Source of the DNA: Bradyrhizobium sp. | Lineage (GTDB): Bacteria; Pseudomonadota; Alphaproteobacteria; Rhizobiales; Xanthobacteraceae | Length of the DNA stretch: 47,078 nucleotides | Assembly (NCBI RefSeq): GCF_004799445.1 | Contig: NZ_SSNA01000058.1 | Coordinates: 1-47,078 of the forward strand | Direction: 5' to 3' | Shown: in pieces, positions 1 through 8,019 of the stretch | Position numbering within the stretch: the first letter of the stretch is position 1 | Layout of the letters: the number at the start of each line of letters is the position of its first letter | Position numbers and translations under genes: made by a program | Notes under the pieces: generated by a model | The model's input: the letters and a program-made list of their open reading frames with translations, nothing else | Database searches by the model: none | Told to the model about the DNA's origin: nothing

Positions 1-226
1 TGCCTGGATAGCCTTCGGCATATTTGTTGGTCAGGACCGAGCCCTGCGCTTCCAATACCGCGCGGCTGACGATGTTTTCCGACGCGATCAGCTCGATCTC
101 GTGACGTTGGCGGCCGAGTTCGCCGCGAATGGCGGCGGCGATGTCGGGATCGGCCTCGGTCAACCCTGCGGTAAAGAACGAGTCGGGGGCGGAGGTGGTC
201 TTGGCGCTGCTGGAAGAAGAGCTCAT
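1..226 (-). CDS. glyA: Serine hydroxymethyltransferase, N-terminal part (cut by window edge)
   Basis: This is the first 75 codons of GlyA, the PLP enzyme that converts serine and tetrahydrofolate to glycine and methylene-tetrahydrofolate in the cytoplasm. Translation from the ATG at 226 gives a Ser-rich leader, then the characteristic stretch with [10 protein letters not shown] and the segment [11 protein letters not shown], which is diagnostic of the family. The gene continues beyond position 1, so the PLP lysine is not visible. The start follows from the family, whose homologous region begins shortly after such a leader. Confidence 0.93.
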   Translation of the reverse strand, partial: MSSSSSSAKTTSAPDSFFTAGLTEADPDIAAAIRGELGRQRHEIELIASENIVSRAVLEAQGSVLTNKYAEGYPG

Positions 227-389
227 GGGCGAAATATCTCCACCGCCGCAACCAGATAGAGGCATTGCGGTCGGTCACTTATGGCGGTCGAAAGAGTATT
301 GCGGGATACCACATCGCCCCGGAATGGCCAAGCGGTTGCGGTAGGAGCCTGATATTTATGCAAGATATGGTGTGGGATACCATCCCGCC

Positions 390-520
390 TCGTGTTCCGG
401 ACCCGGTGCAGCGTTCACGCTGCTCCGCAGAGCCGGGACCCAATAACGTCGCAAAAAGTGTGGGTCCCGGGTCAGCAGCGCACCATTTCGCTTTGCGCTC
501 ATGCTGCGCTGCGCCCGGGA
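390..520. repeat. GC-rich palindromic intergenic repeat between ldt and glyA
   Basis: The 333-base gap upstream of glyA holds no convincing gene. It contains a perfect 10-bp inverted repeat (433-442 with 461-470, CCGGGACCCA/TGGGTCCCGG) inside a longer stretch of CCGGG-type half-palindromes and the run GCGCTCATGCTGCGCTGCGC. The pattern resembles dispersed palindromic elements common in Bradyrhizobium intergenic DNA. Short ORFs read through it in several frames and are not credible. Confidence 0.55.
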
Positions 521-559
521 CACCAGAACCAGCCTCCCACGCCATCTCCGCCCCGGGGC

Positions 560-1816
560 TCAGCCAGCGACCCCGTCGCGGTTGTAGATATCGTCGCGGA
601 ACTGGACCACGCCGTCGGGCGTCGCCCAGGCCGTCACATAGACCCAGTATAGCGGCAACGGCTTGGCGACCTTGGCGTCCTTGCGCTCGCCGGATTTGAT
701 CACCTCGTCGATCTCCGCCTTCGACCAGCCCGGGGTCTCGGCCAGGATCCAGTACACCAGTTCGCGGACGTTCTGCACGCGCATGCAGCCGGAGGAGGCA
801 AAGCGGAAATCCTCGCCGAACAGGTTCTTCGACGGCGTGTCATGCATGTAGACGCCGTCGGGGCTCGGGAAATTGATCCGGATCGACCCCAGCGAATTGA
901 AATCGCCGGCATCCTGCTTGAACTTGTAATTGACGGCCTCCGCCGAATACCAGTCGATCTGCGACGGCGCCTGCTCGTTGTTCTTGGCGTCGAAGATGCG
1001 GATGTGGTTCTTGGTGAGATAATCCGGCTCGGCCTGCATCTTCGGAATCAGATCCTTGCGGATGATCGACACCGGCACGGTCCAGAACGGGTTGAAGTTG
1101 ATCTGCACGATCTTGCTGCGGATGTCCGGCGAGGGCCGGTCCGGCTTGCCGGCGACCGCGGTGTGGCGGGTCACCGCGACGCCGTTTTCGATCGCCTCGA
1201 TCTGGGCGGCCGGAATGTTGGCGACGACGATCCGGTTGCCGAGATTGCCGGAAAGGCCTTTCAGCCTGACCGCATTGGTCCGCAGTTGCGCCAGCCGCTT
1301 GTCGGCCGGAACATTCAGCGCGCGCAGCGTCGCCTCGTGTACCACGCCGTCGCCGTGCAGCCCGTGGCGCACCTGAAAGCGGCGCAGCGCGGCATCGACA
1401 TAAGAATCGAAGACCTGGCGGTCGCCGGAATTGAGCTCGAGATCGCCCGCGATCGCCAGCCGCTCGCGCAAGGCGGGCACCACCGGGCTCTTGACGCCGA
1501 CCCGCAACCCCTCGGCCGGAGCCACTTCCGGCCAGCCGCCCTTGGCGACGATGGCCTCGTATTGCGCGATCGAGGTTTGCGTGGTCTCGGCCGTCGAGGG
1601 CGACAGCGTCGGCAGCGATTTCTTCGGCAGTTTGACGTTGCGCGAGGCGTTGTCGAAGCCGCTGCCGACGCCGCTTTCCTGATTTTCCCTGATCAGTTCG
1701 TCGAGCGTCTGATCGGGCGTCTGGTCCCCGGCCGCGCGCGCGCGGCGTACCAACGCGGCGGCGGCGAGCCCGGCGCTGGCGGTGGCGAGGAAGGATCGGC
1801 GGGTGAGCGAGTTCAT
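560..1816 (-). CDS. L,D-transpeptidase (YcbB/LdtD-like) with Tat signal
   Basis: A 418-residue periplasmic L,D-transpeptidase that would form 3-3 cross-links in peptidoglycan or anchor proteins to it. The chosen ATG gives an N-terminus with RRSFL followed by an Ala-rich hydrophobic stretch ending ARA, a twin-arginine signal; the reading frame extends 20 codons further upstream but those run into an intergenic repeat. Residues ~95-180 look like a PG_binding_1 domain. The YkuD domain fills the C-terminal half, with HDTP and then SSGCMRV; the nucleophile is Cys344. It ends 334 bases from glyA on the same strand. LdtR, encoded 20 kb away, is a plausible regulator, but that link is inferred. Confidence 0.88.
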   Translation of the reverse strand: MNSLTRRSFLATASAGLAAAALVRRARAAGDQTPDQTLDELIRENQESGVGSGFDNASRNVKLPKKSLPTLSPSTAETTQTSIAQYEAIVAKGGWPEVAPAEGLRVGVKSPVVPALRERLAIAGDLELNSGDRQVFDSYVDAALRRFQVRHGLHGDGVVHEATLRALNVPADKRLAQLRTNAVRLKGLSGNLGNRIVVANIPAAQIEAIENGVAVTRHTAVAGKPDRPSPDIRSKIVQINFNPFWTVPVSIIRKDLIPKMQAEPDYLTKNHIRIFDAKNNEQAPSQIDWYSAEAVNYKFKQDAGDFNSLGSIRINFPSPDGVYMHDTPSKNLFGEDFRFASSGCMRVQNVRELVYWILAETPGWSKAEIDEVIKSGERKDAKVAKPLPLYWVYVTAWATPDGVVQFRDDIYNRDGVAG

Positions 1817-1840
1817 AGGATGGCGATCGGGTCCTTGTTC

Positions 1841-1918
1841 GTCATTCCGGGATGGTCCGAAGGACCAGACCCCCAATCTCGAGATTCCGGGTTCGCGCTT
1901 CGCGCGCCCCGGAATGAC
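1841..1918. repeat. Dispersed palindromic repeat (GTCATTCCGG...CCGGAATGAC)
   Basis: The element is bounded by perfect 10-bp inverted ends (1841-1850 and 1909-1918), with inner palindromes GGTCCGAAGGACC and GCGCTTCGCGCGC. It is of the repeat class seen in many Bradyrhizobium intergenic regions. It lies only 24 bases upstream of the L,D-transpeptidase start, so it sits in that gene's leader or promoter and may affect its transcript. Confidence 0.7.
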
Positions 1919-2032
1919 CTCGTCATAGCAAACCCAGTCGGTGCGGATAACCCGGCAAATTCCAGCTTCGCAAACACGTGAAGGCCCTTTTGCAAAGCGG
2001 CAGGCCCCGGCCGTTCATTCGACGTTCGCAGC

Positions 2033-2593
2033 TCAGGCGCCGCTGCAGCTCTTGATGTCGTTGGGCAGGCTCCAGCTCTCTCCCGTCCGCAAATTCGTGG
2101 TCTTGTAGAGGCGCCCGCGATTGTCCCCGGCCGGGCAGCCCTTGGGAATTTCGACCAGGCACATGTTGACCTTGTCAAAGACCTGGGAGCGAACGATCGA
2201 GCGCTCCTTCACCAGCGAAACCTGGACGCCGGAGTTGCTGAATCGGATGAAGGTGCCCTTTTCGGATCCCTTTTTGGCGGGCGTCAAATCCGCGCCGAAC
2301 CGGTCGGTGATCGAAGTGATGGTCGTGTCGGCGCACTCACCGACCTTGCTCGGCAGAATAGAAGAAGGCGCCACGGATTCATCGACGAATACGGGATCAG
2401 GCGGCGGCTGCCACTGGTCGGCCGAGGTGGTGGCAATCGGCTGCCTGGCGGTTGCGCGCTCGGCCGGCGAATTCAAACCGCCCGGCGGTGTGCCGGTGGG
2501 CGAATTCAAAACGCCTGAACTCAAAAAACTGGGCTGCGTGCAGGCCGCCAGCAAAAGCAGCGGCAGCAAACCGAACCCGGACACACGTTTCAT
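2033..2593 (-). CDS. Putative lipoprotein, unknown function
   Basis: A 186-residue protein with a lipoprotein signal: MKR, a Leu-rich core and the lipobox LAAC, with Cys18 as the lipidation site. The mature part begins with a Ser/Pro/Gly-rich linker to about residue 65. A compact domain of about 120 residues follows, with four further cysteines likely paired in the periplasm. The ATG at 2593 is preceded by GGCGGGAAAAG; an in-frame ATG six codons upstream has a weaker site. I do not recognise the mature domain. It lies 29 bases after the GST gene on the same strand and may be co-transcribed with it. Confidence 0.75.
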   Translation of the reverse strand: MKRVSGFGLLPLLLLAACTQPSFLSSGVLNSPTGTPPGGLNSPAERATARQPIATTSADQWQPPPDPVFVDESVAPSSILPSKVGECADTTITSITDRFGADLTPAKKGSEKGTFIRFSNSGVQVSLVKERSIVRSQVFDKVNMCLVEIPKGCPAGDNRGRLYKTTNLRTGESWSLPNDIKSCSGA

Positions 2594-2622
2594 CTTTTCC
2601 CGCCTGAACATCAACGCAAAAC

Positions 2623-3261
2623 CTATTTCGCAAAGCGGTAGGCGCCGCCCTTCTCGATCGCGCGCTGGAACGCCGGGCGCGCATGCATGCGGGCGAGCCA
2701 GGCGGCGAGCGCCGGATACGGCCCAAGCTTGTTGAACGCCTTGGCCATGTCGCCGACGAAGCTCATCTGGATATCGGCGCCGGTCAGCGCGTTGCCGATA
2801 AAGAACTCCCTGCCCGTCAGCGCGCCATCGACATAGCCGAGATGGTTGGCGATCTCGCTGTCGATCCGCGGATGCAACGGCGCGCCGGCTTCCTTCAGCC
2901 TGGAGACATAGAGATTGAGCATCAGCGGCAGCATCGCCGAGCCCTCGGCATAATGCAGCCACTCATTGTAGGTCTCGTAATCCGGCGTACCGATGGCGGG
3001 CATCATCGCCGGCTTGCCGTTTCCCTGGCCGTAGGTGCGGGTCAGGTAATCGACGATCGCGCCGGATTCGGCGATCCGCACGCTGCCGTCGACGATCACG
3101 GGCGCCTTGCCGAGCGGGTGCACCGTGATCAGTTCCGGCGGCGCCAGCCGCGTCGCGGCGTCACGCTGATAGCGCTGCATCTCATAAGGCGTCCCGAGTT
3201 CCTCCAGCAGCCACAAGATCCGCTGCGAGCGGGAGTCATTGAGATGATGCAAGGTGAGCAT
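2623..3261 (-). CDS. Glutathione S-transferase family protein
   Basis: A 212-residue soluble two-domain GST. Residues 1-80 form the thioredoxin-like glutathione site: LHHLNDSRSQRILWLLEEL places the catalytic Ser/Arg region at the start of helix 1, and GKAPVIVDG with AESGAIVDYL matches the cis-Pro and the SNAIL-like glutathione contact. Residues 90-212 are the all-helical domain. The ATG at 3261 gives the normal family start; the open frame continues 45 codons upstream into non-coding DNA and was trimmed. Substrate unknown. The lipoprotein gene follows. Confidence 0.87.
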   Translation of the reverse strand: MLTLHHLNDSRSQRILWLLEELGTPYEMQRYQRDAATRLAPPELITVHPLGKAPVIVDGSVRIAESGAIVDYLTRTYGQGNGKPAMMPAIGTPDYETYNEWLHYAEGSAMLPLMLNLYVSRLKEAGAPLHPRIDSEIANHLGYVDGALTGREFFIGNALTGADIQMSFVGDMAKAFNKLGPYPALAAWLARMHARPAFQRAIEKGGAYRFAK

Positions 3262-3407
3262 GGAGTTCCCCGGGCGTCGTGATCCGCCGACGTTTACCAG
3301 AGGCCCCTGAAAAAGGGCAGCAGCAAGATGGACAGCCATACTCGGTCCCGCGGCGCAAGTACGCCCGGGTTGTGCCTTAAATCCTTCGCCCCCCAAAAGA
3401 GGGCGTG

Positions 3408-3560
3408 GGGAATGCCGGGTGCCAGCGCACCCGCAGCCGCGCGTGTAGTGTAGTAAACACGCGCGTTAGTCACCACGAGTACGCCGAAACACCCGGCATT
3501 CCCGCACGCGAGTGGTTTTAACGGTTTCCTTCGCGCTCTCCCCGGTGACCGGGCTTTTTT
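3408..3560 (+). ncRNA. Candidate structured RNA with intrinsic terminator
   Basis: The ~840-base gap between the GST and usp genes contains a perfect 13-bp inverted repeat (3408-3420 with 3491-3503). It encloses a second perfect 8-bp hairpin (3439-3446 with 3457-3464). A GC hairpin (CCCGG, TGA loop, CCGGG, 3541-3553) and six Ts follow at 3555-3560. This gives a nested two-stem RNA of about 150 nt ending in a Rho-independent terminator on the plus strand. From memory, closely similar intergenic DNA is widespread in Bradyrhizobium genomes, where it is often miscalled as protein. Transcription is inferred. Confidence 0.5.
3541..3560 (+). terminator. Intrinsic terminator
   Basis: CCCGG-TGA-CCGGG followed by C and six T residues. 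It ends the candidate structured RNA on the plus strand; no plus-strand protein gene lies upstream of it. Confidence 0.6.
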
Positions 3561-3995
3561 GCCACCGTCGCCGGCGGAATCGCTTCCGCCAACTTGACGC
3601 CAGCGTCGGGGCGTCAGGACCACACGACTTCGCCGTCCGCGGAAGCCTTCCGCAAAAGCCGCTCGACGGTCCTGGTACCGGTCCCGCCGAAGCTTTGGGG
3701 AAGGCCGATCAGCGCCGCTCGTCTTGCGCCGCCGCCGCGTCCACCGCATCCCGCCCCACGTCCGTGACGATCGCGAAACGCCCCTCATGTTGGGCGGGAT
3801 GGCGGAAATATATGACTGATTTGGGTCAGGTGAAAAGCGATTTTTCGGAAATTCCGAAATAAATTTGCCGAAAGCGAGCGGCCAGGCTTGGGCTTTTGGA
3901 CGCAGACTTCGGCTTTTTGGGCTCGAACCGGCCCTCAGGCGGATTTCTTCGGCACCAAGACCGGGGTGTCCGCTTCGCCCTCAACGTCGCGCCTC

Positions 3996-4036
3996 TTGAG
4001 CCTGATCAAAGTGCGGACCGGCCGGGAGGCTATGAT
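3996..4036 (+). promoter_or_regulatory. FixK/FNR-type box and -10 element for the usp gene
   Basis: TTGAGCCTGATCAA at 3996-4009 is a perfect TTGA-N6-TCAA palindrome, the FNR/FixK2 site consensus. TATGAT at 4031-4036 would be the -10 and puts the start point near 4043. The box is then centred at about -41, the class II activating position of FixK2/FNR. The usp start codon is at 4104 with GAGGG as ribosome site. This predicts induction under low oxygen. Confidence 0.7.
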
Positions 4037-4103
4037 GTAACATCGCGACGCCGATCGGTGCGAGACCACGGCAGGCGCCAGTGGATCGTGAGGGATTTTT
4101 TCA

Positions 4104-4943
4104 ATGCCATTTAAAAGCATCGCCGTGTTTGTCGATCCCACGCCGGCCAGCGAAATACGCACTACTTATGCGGCCGCGATGGCGGCGCGTCATGAAGCCC
4201 ATTTGATCGGGATTTTCGCGGTGCCTTCGAGCTGTGCTGGCAGTACCGCGGAGTCCTTTGTGCAGGGGCGGCAGGCTGTCCGGCAGGTCATCGCCAGCCA
4301 CCGTTCAAAGGAAGCCGCCGCGATCGACGCTGCGAAACAAAGCTTCTCGGCGATCTGCGCCCGGGAAGACATCCGTTCCGAATTCCGCTTCCTCCATGAG
4401 GACGACTTCAATGACGGCGCCGCGCTGAATTCCCTGCATGCCGATCTCGTGATCGTCGGAGGCCTGCGACCTGGAGGACTGCCGCGCGACCGGTCGGCCG
4501 AATCGCTGCTTCTCGCCACCGGCGTGCCATTCCTGCTATTGCCGGAGCCCTGGACGGCCGGCGCTGCCGAACATGTCATGGTCGCCTGGAATGCCAGCCG
4601 CGAGGCGCGACGCGCGATCACCGATGCGCTGCCGTTTCTGATCGGCGCACGGTCTGTCACCATCCTCGTGGTCGACCCCCAGAAGAATCCCCGTCACGGC
4701 GAGGAGCCTGGCGCGGACGTTGCCCAATATCTCATTCGTCACGGCGCCAGGGTGGTGGTCGAACAGGTGCAGTCGCATGGCGAGCCGATCGCAAAGATCA
4801 TCCTGGCCCATGCGCAACACCACCATTCCGATCTCATCGTGGTCGGCGCTTATAGCCATGCCCGGACCACCGAAATGATCTTCGGCGGCGTGACCCGATC
4901 GCTGCTGCGAGACGCCACCGTTCCGCTGCTGATTGCGCACTGA
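4104..4943 (+). CDS. Universal stress protein, tandem UspA domains
   Basis: A 279-residue cytoplasmic protein with two UspA folds. Domain 1 covers ~1-150 (KSIAVFVDPTPAS start). Domain 2 covers ~152-279 and ends in the nucleotide-loop region VVGAYSHARTTEMIFGGVTRSLL. The second Gly of the usual G-2x-G motif is replaced by Ser in this loop, as in some tandem Usps. Such proteins act in survival under hypoxia or stationary phase. The FixK-type box and -10 upstream suggest an oxygen-regulated member. The gene stands alone between a candidate ncRNA and an outer membrane protein gene. A copy of its last 36 coding bases recurs 2.8 kb downstream. Confidence 0.88.
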   Translation: MPFKSIAVFVDPTPASEIRTTYAAAMAARHEAHLIGIFAVPSSCAGSTAESFVQGRQAVRQVIASHRSKEAAAIDAAKQSFSAICAREDIRSEFRFLHEDDFNDGAALNSLHADLVIVGGLRPGGLPRDRSAESLLLATGVPFLLLPEPWTAGAAEHVMVAWNASREARRAITDALPFLIGARSVTILVVDPQKNPRHGEEPGADVAQYLIRHGARVVVEQVQSHGEPIAKIILAHAQHHHSDLIVVGAYSHARTTEMIFGGVTRSLLRDATVPLLIAH

Positions 4944-4946
4944 GAT
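4904..4946 (+). repeat. 43-bp direct repeat, copy 1 (3' end of usp)
   Basis: These 43 bases, covering the last codons of usp, its stop and 3 bases beyond, recur without a mismatch at 7710-7752. Weaker similarity continues for over 100 bases downstream in both places, for example CATGCCGACGAACAC at 5006-5020 and 7811-7825. The pair flanks the outer membrane protein gene. Confidence 0.9.
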
Positions 4947-5280
4947 GGCCATTGTCCCGCGGACGGGAGCAATCGGCTGCTAAGGCCGTTTGCCGCCGGC
5001 GCGGTCATGCCGACGAACACCAAATAGACCTGCCTGAGCCGGAAAGAGCCGAAGCTTTTGGTGCACGGTCCAAATGACGCGAATGACCCAAACCGCAAGT
5101 CGGGGACCGGACGCCAGGGGCCGCTCGGGAAAGTCGTTTCGAATTGTTGCTGTTTAGGCAAATTTCCAAAGCTTCGCGACGGTTCGGCGGTTTTGGGACA
5201 ATTTACGCTGGCGATTCGGCGTTAGGCGTGGTGTCGTGAGAGATATTGATTTTCTTTTTTGAAAAAAATGGGTGGCCCGT

Positions 5281-7563
5281 ATGTCCGTTGCAATGCAGGC
5301 TGGATCGGGCATAGGCGCGACGCCGTTGGGCAGGTTGTTTCTCGCCGGCACCTCGCTGATAGTGCTGGCTGGCCCGGCGCTCGCCGCCGACCTTCCGGTG
5401 GCAAAAGCGCCACCCCCCGCGGTCGCCTCGTGGGCTGGTTTCTATCTCGGCGTTCATGGCGGCTATGGCTGGAAGCAGGACAATTTTTCCACGCCTGCGA
5501 ATTTCGAATTTACGACCGATGCTCAGATCAATGGCGTCCGGTCGAAGGGCGCGGTTTATGGGGCCCAAGCCGGCTACAACTGGCAGTTCGGCCGCGTTGT
5601 CACCGGGCTTGAGATCGACTTCAGCGCCGCGGATATCAACGGCACCAACGGTGTTAGCGGGACTTTTGTTGTGCCGGGCGCCGCAACGATCTTGTCCAGC
5701 GACACGCTCGGCGAAAACGTCCGATACCTCAGCAGTGCCCGAGCCCGCCTCGGCTGGCTGCCCACCGACAACGTCCTGCTCTATGGCACCGCCGGCCTCG
5801 CGTGGGAGCGGCTCGATCGAACCGAAGGCGAAACCATAAGCATCACGCAAGCTGGCGGAACGAGTTCAGAGGTCTTCTTCAGCCGGACTCCGACTGACAA
5901 ATTCGGCTGGGTCGCGGGCGTCGGCGCGGAAGTGATGCTCGGCAGCCCGAACTGGATCGGGCGTCTCGAGTATCTGCACTACGATCTCGGACAGGTCGCG
6001 ACCGCATCGAGCCCTATCGCAACCGGAAGCCCAACCGTCATCACGACCGCCGGCTCGCAGACCATCGACGTGGTACGCGCCGGGCTCTCCTACAAGTTCG
6101 GCGAGCCTGTAGCGATGGCAAGCGTGGCCTATGCCAAGGCGCCGGTTGCGCCGTCGTCGTCGCCCTGGGCGGGCTTCTATCTTGGCGGCCATGGCGGCTA
6201 TGGCTGGGCAAACGATCCGACCTCGCTTCCGCTATCGGTGGTGCTGTTCGGTTCGGCCACTACGCCAGGCTCGGTCGATGGGACAAAATCGCAAGGCTGG
6301 GCCATCGGCGGGCAGTTCGGTCACAACTGGCAGTATAATCGCGTCGTGACGGGCCTCGAAATCGACCTCAGCGCGGCTGACATCAAGGGCAATACCAACA
6401 CCGGAGTTGTCGCCGGCACTCCAGGCAGCACATTCACGGTAAGCCTCGATGAAAAGGTGAAATATCTCGGAACCATGCGAGGGCGCCTCGGCTGGCTGCC
6501 GACGGACAACGTGCTGCTGTACGGAACCGCGGGTCTTGCCTGGGAACGCCTGGAGCGCGGCGAGAATGATTTAACCGTACAACCGGCCGGGACGACGAAC
6601 AGCAGGTTTGTCGAACCGTTCGACCGGTTTGGCTGGGTCGCGGGTGTCGGCGGCGAAATGAAGCTTGGCAGTTCGAACTGGATCGGCCGCCTCGAATATC
6701 TGCATTACGATTTTGGCCGCATCAATACCGACGCCAGCCTAACCGTCGTTCAGCCCGGCACACCAACCTTCACCGCGGCGTTTACAGCGGGTCGCCAGAC
6801 CATCGACCTGGTGCGCGCCGGCGTTTCCTACAAGTTCGGTCCGGAATTTGCCGCAGCGGCCGCGCCCGTGATGGTTACCAAAGCGCCTCGCATGGCGCCT
6901 CCGCTGCAGAGCTGGGCCGGATTCTATATCGGCGCCCACGGCGGCTACGGCTGGAAAGACAACGATTTCTCGACGAACTTCACCTCCTTCGGTCCGGTGG
7001 CGGCTTTCGATGGCGGCATCAAATCCGAAGGCTGGCTTGTCGGCGGCCACGCCGGTTACAATTGGCAGTACACCAGCGTCGTCGCGGGTCTCGAAATCGA
7101 TAGCAGCGCCACCGGCATCAAAGGCAGTTCCGTCCCGGCCACCAGCCAAAACAGCCTGACCGAAACACTTTCGGACAATGTGAAATATCTGGGCACCGCC
7201 CGCGGCCGTCTCGGCTGGACGCCGGCCGGCAACTGGCTGCTCTATGGCACCGGCGGCCTCGGATGGGAGCGCGTGCACCGATCCTCTGCTGACGTCACAG
7301 CTTTGCCAGGGAATACGACCATAGCTACCAGCGAAACGCCGCTTGATCATTTCGGCTGGGTAGCCGGCTTCGGTGTCGAAAGCTTTATCGGCAGCTCGAA
7401 CTGGATCGCACGGCTTGAATACCTGCACTATGATTTCGGCACCGTTGAGTCCACAACGACCCAAGCATCGAACGTGGTGGGGACCGCGTCATTCAGTGAC
7501 AAGGGCGGCCGCCAGACCATCGATACCGTCCGCGCCGGCGTGTCTTACAAATTCACGCCGTAG
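5281..7563 (+). CDS. Three-barrel outer membrane protein (Omp25/OMP_b-brl type repeats)
   Basis: A 760-residue secreted protein made of three successive Omp25-like beta-barrel units, each 220-245 residues. The units begin at WAGFY, residues 51, 296 and 545, each followed by GGYGW. Each ends with a strand of the form VRAG(L/V)SYKF. The usual Bradyrhizobium and Brucella relatives are single barrels of 200-280 residues. The signal peptide ends ALA|ADLP near residue 36. Linkers are Ala/Pro/Lys rich. The ATG at 5281 was preferred over an in-frame GTG at 5272 because GGTGG lies just upstream. Role unknown: surface structure, adhesion or a passive pore. Confidence 0.85.
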   Translation: MSVAMQAGSGIGATPLGRLFLAGTSLIVLAGPALAADLPVAKAPPPAVASWAGFYLGVHGGYGWKQDNFSTPANFEFTTDAQINGVRSKGAVYGAQAGYNWQFGRVVTGLEIDFSAADINGTNGVSGTFVVPGAATILSSDTLGENVRYLSSARARLGWLPTDNVLLYGTAGLAWERLDRTEGETISITQAGGTSSEVFFSRTPTDKFGWVAGVGAEVMLGSPNWIGRLEYLHYDLGQVATASSPIATGSPTVITTAGSQTIDVVRAGLSYKFGEPVAMASVAYAKAPVAPSSSPWAGFYLGGHGGYGWANDPTSLPLSVVLFGSATTPGSVDGTKSQGWAIGGQFGHNWQYNRVVTGLEIDLSAADIKGNTNTGVVAGTPGSTFTVSLDEKVKYLGTMRGRLGWLPTDNVLLYGTAGLAWERLERGENDLTVQPAGTTNSRFVEPFDRFGWVAGVGGEMKLGSSNWIGRLEYLHYDFGRINTDASLTVVQPGTPTFTAAFTAGRQTIDLVRAGVSYKFGPEFAAAAAPVMVTKAPRMAPPLQSWAGFYIGAHGGYGWKDNDFSTNFTSFGPVAAFDGGIKSEGWLVGGHAGYNWQYTSVVAGLEIDSSATGIKGSSVPATSQNSLTETLSDNVKYLGTARGRLGWTPAGNWLLYGTGGLGWERVHRSSADVTALPGNTTIATSETPLDHFGWVAGFGVESFIGSSNWIARLEYLHYDFGTVESTTTQASNVVGTASFSDKGGRQTIDTVRAGVSYKFTP

Positions 7564-7689
7564 CGTTTACGCCAGCGATCATGGCGCCCCAAACATGCGG
7601 AACGTGTGCGGGGAATAGCGGAAGTGGGCGCCGTGCGGTCAAAGTGAAGCGATTGGGCGCGCACTCGGTTTAAGCCTGAACTCACGCCG

Positions 7690-7752
7690 GCTTCTTCGGT
7701 GTGCCAGTCGCTGCGAGACGCCACCGTTCCGCTGCTGATTGCGCACTGAGAT
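7690..7752 (+). pseudogene. Remnant of a second usp gene (3' end, direct repeat copy 2)
   Basis: Bases 7710-7752 are identical to the 3' end of usp including its stop codon. Bases 7690-7709 resemble the preceding codons but with small deletions that break the frame. The following ~110 bases are a diverged copy of the DNA downstream of usp. No intact Usp domain remains. It is either the tail of a decayed tandem paralogue or a scar from the event that placed the barrel gene here. Confidence 0.75.
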
Positions 7753-7954
7753 AGCAAACATCCGGCCGATGCGGTGATCGGCGGCGAGCGCTGGTTGCCG
7801 CTGGCACGGCCATGCCGACGAACACTCAAAACTCTGCGTTAGCCGGAAGAGCGGAAGTTTTTCGCGCACGATAAAAATGCCGCGACTAACCGGAAAACCG
7901 ACGTTGCGCCATCCAAAACGCGTGACACCGGCTCTTAGCCGAAAGTCGGCACCA

Positions 7955-7970
7955 TTAACCAGTCGTTAAC
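7955..7970 (+). promoter_or_regulatory. CtrA-type box upstream of minCDE
   Basis: TTAACCAGTCGTTAAC fits the CtrA consensus TTAA-N7-TTAAC exactly. A third GTTAACC half-site follows at 7985-7991. The box ends 50 bases before the minC start. In Sinorhizobium minCD is reported to be under CtrA control, so a cell-cycle link is credible. Confidence 0.7.
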
Positions 7971-8019
7971 CATGACCGCGCATCGTTAACCATTCGAAAA
8001 GAAAGCTGAGTCGACCACC

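Noticed and set aside
842..1981. Long plus-strand open frame antisense to the first L,D-transpeptidase
   Set aside because: It is the shadow of a high-GC gene: rich in Arg/Asp/Gly/His, no domain, and the minus frame has a signal peptide and catalytic motif.
3294..3788. 164-codon minus-strand open frame across the structured element
   Set aside because: It runs through both inverted-repeat stems and the terminator, has no domain, and resembles spurious proteins called from this repeat in Bradyrhizobium.
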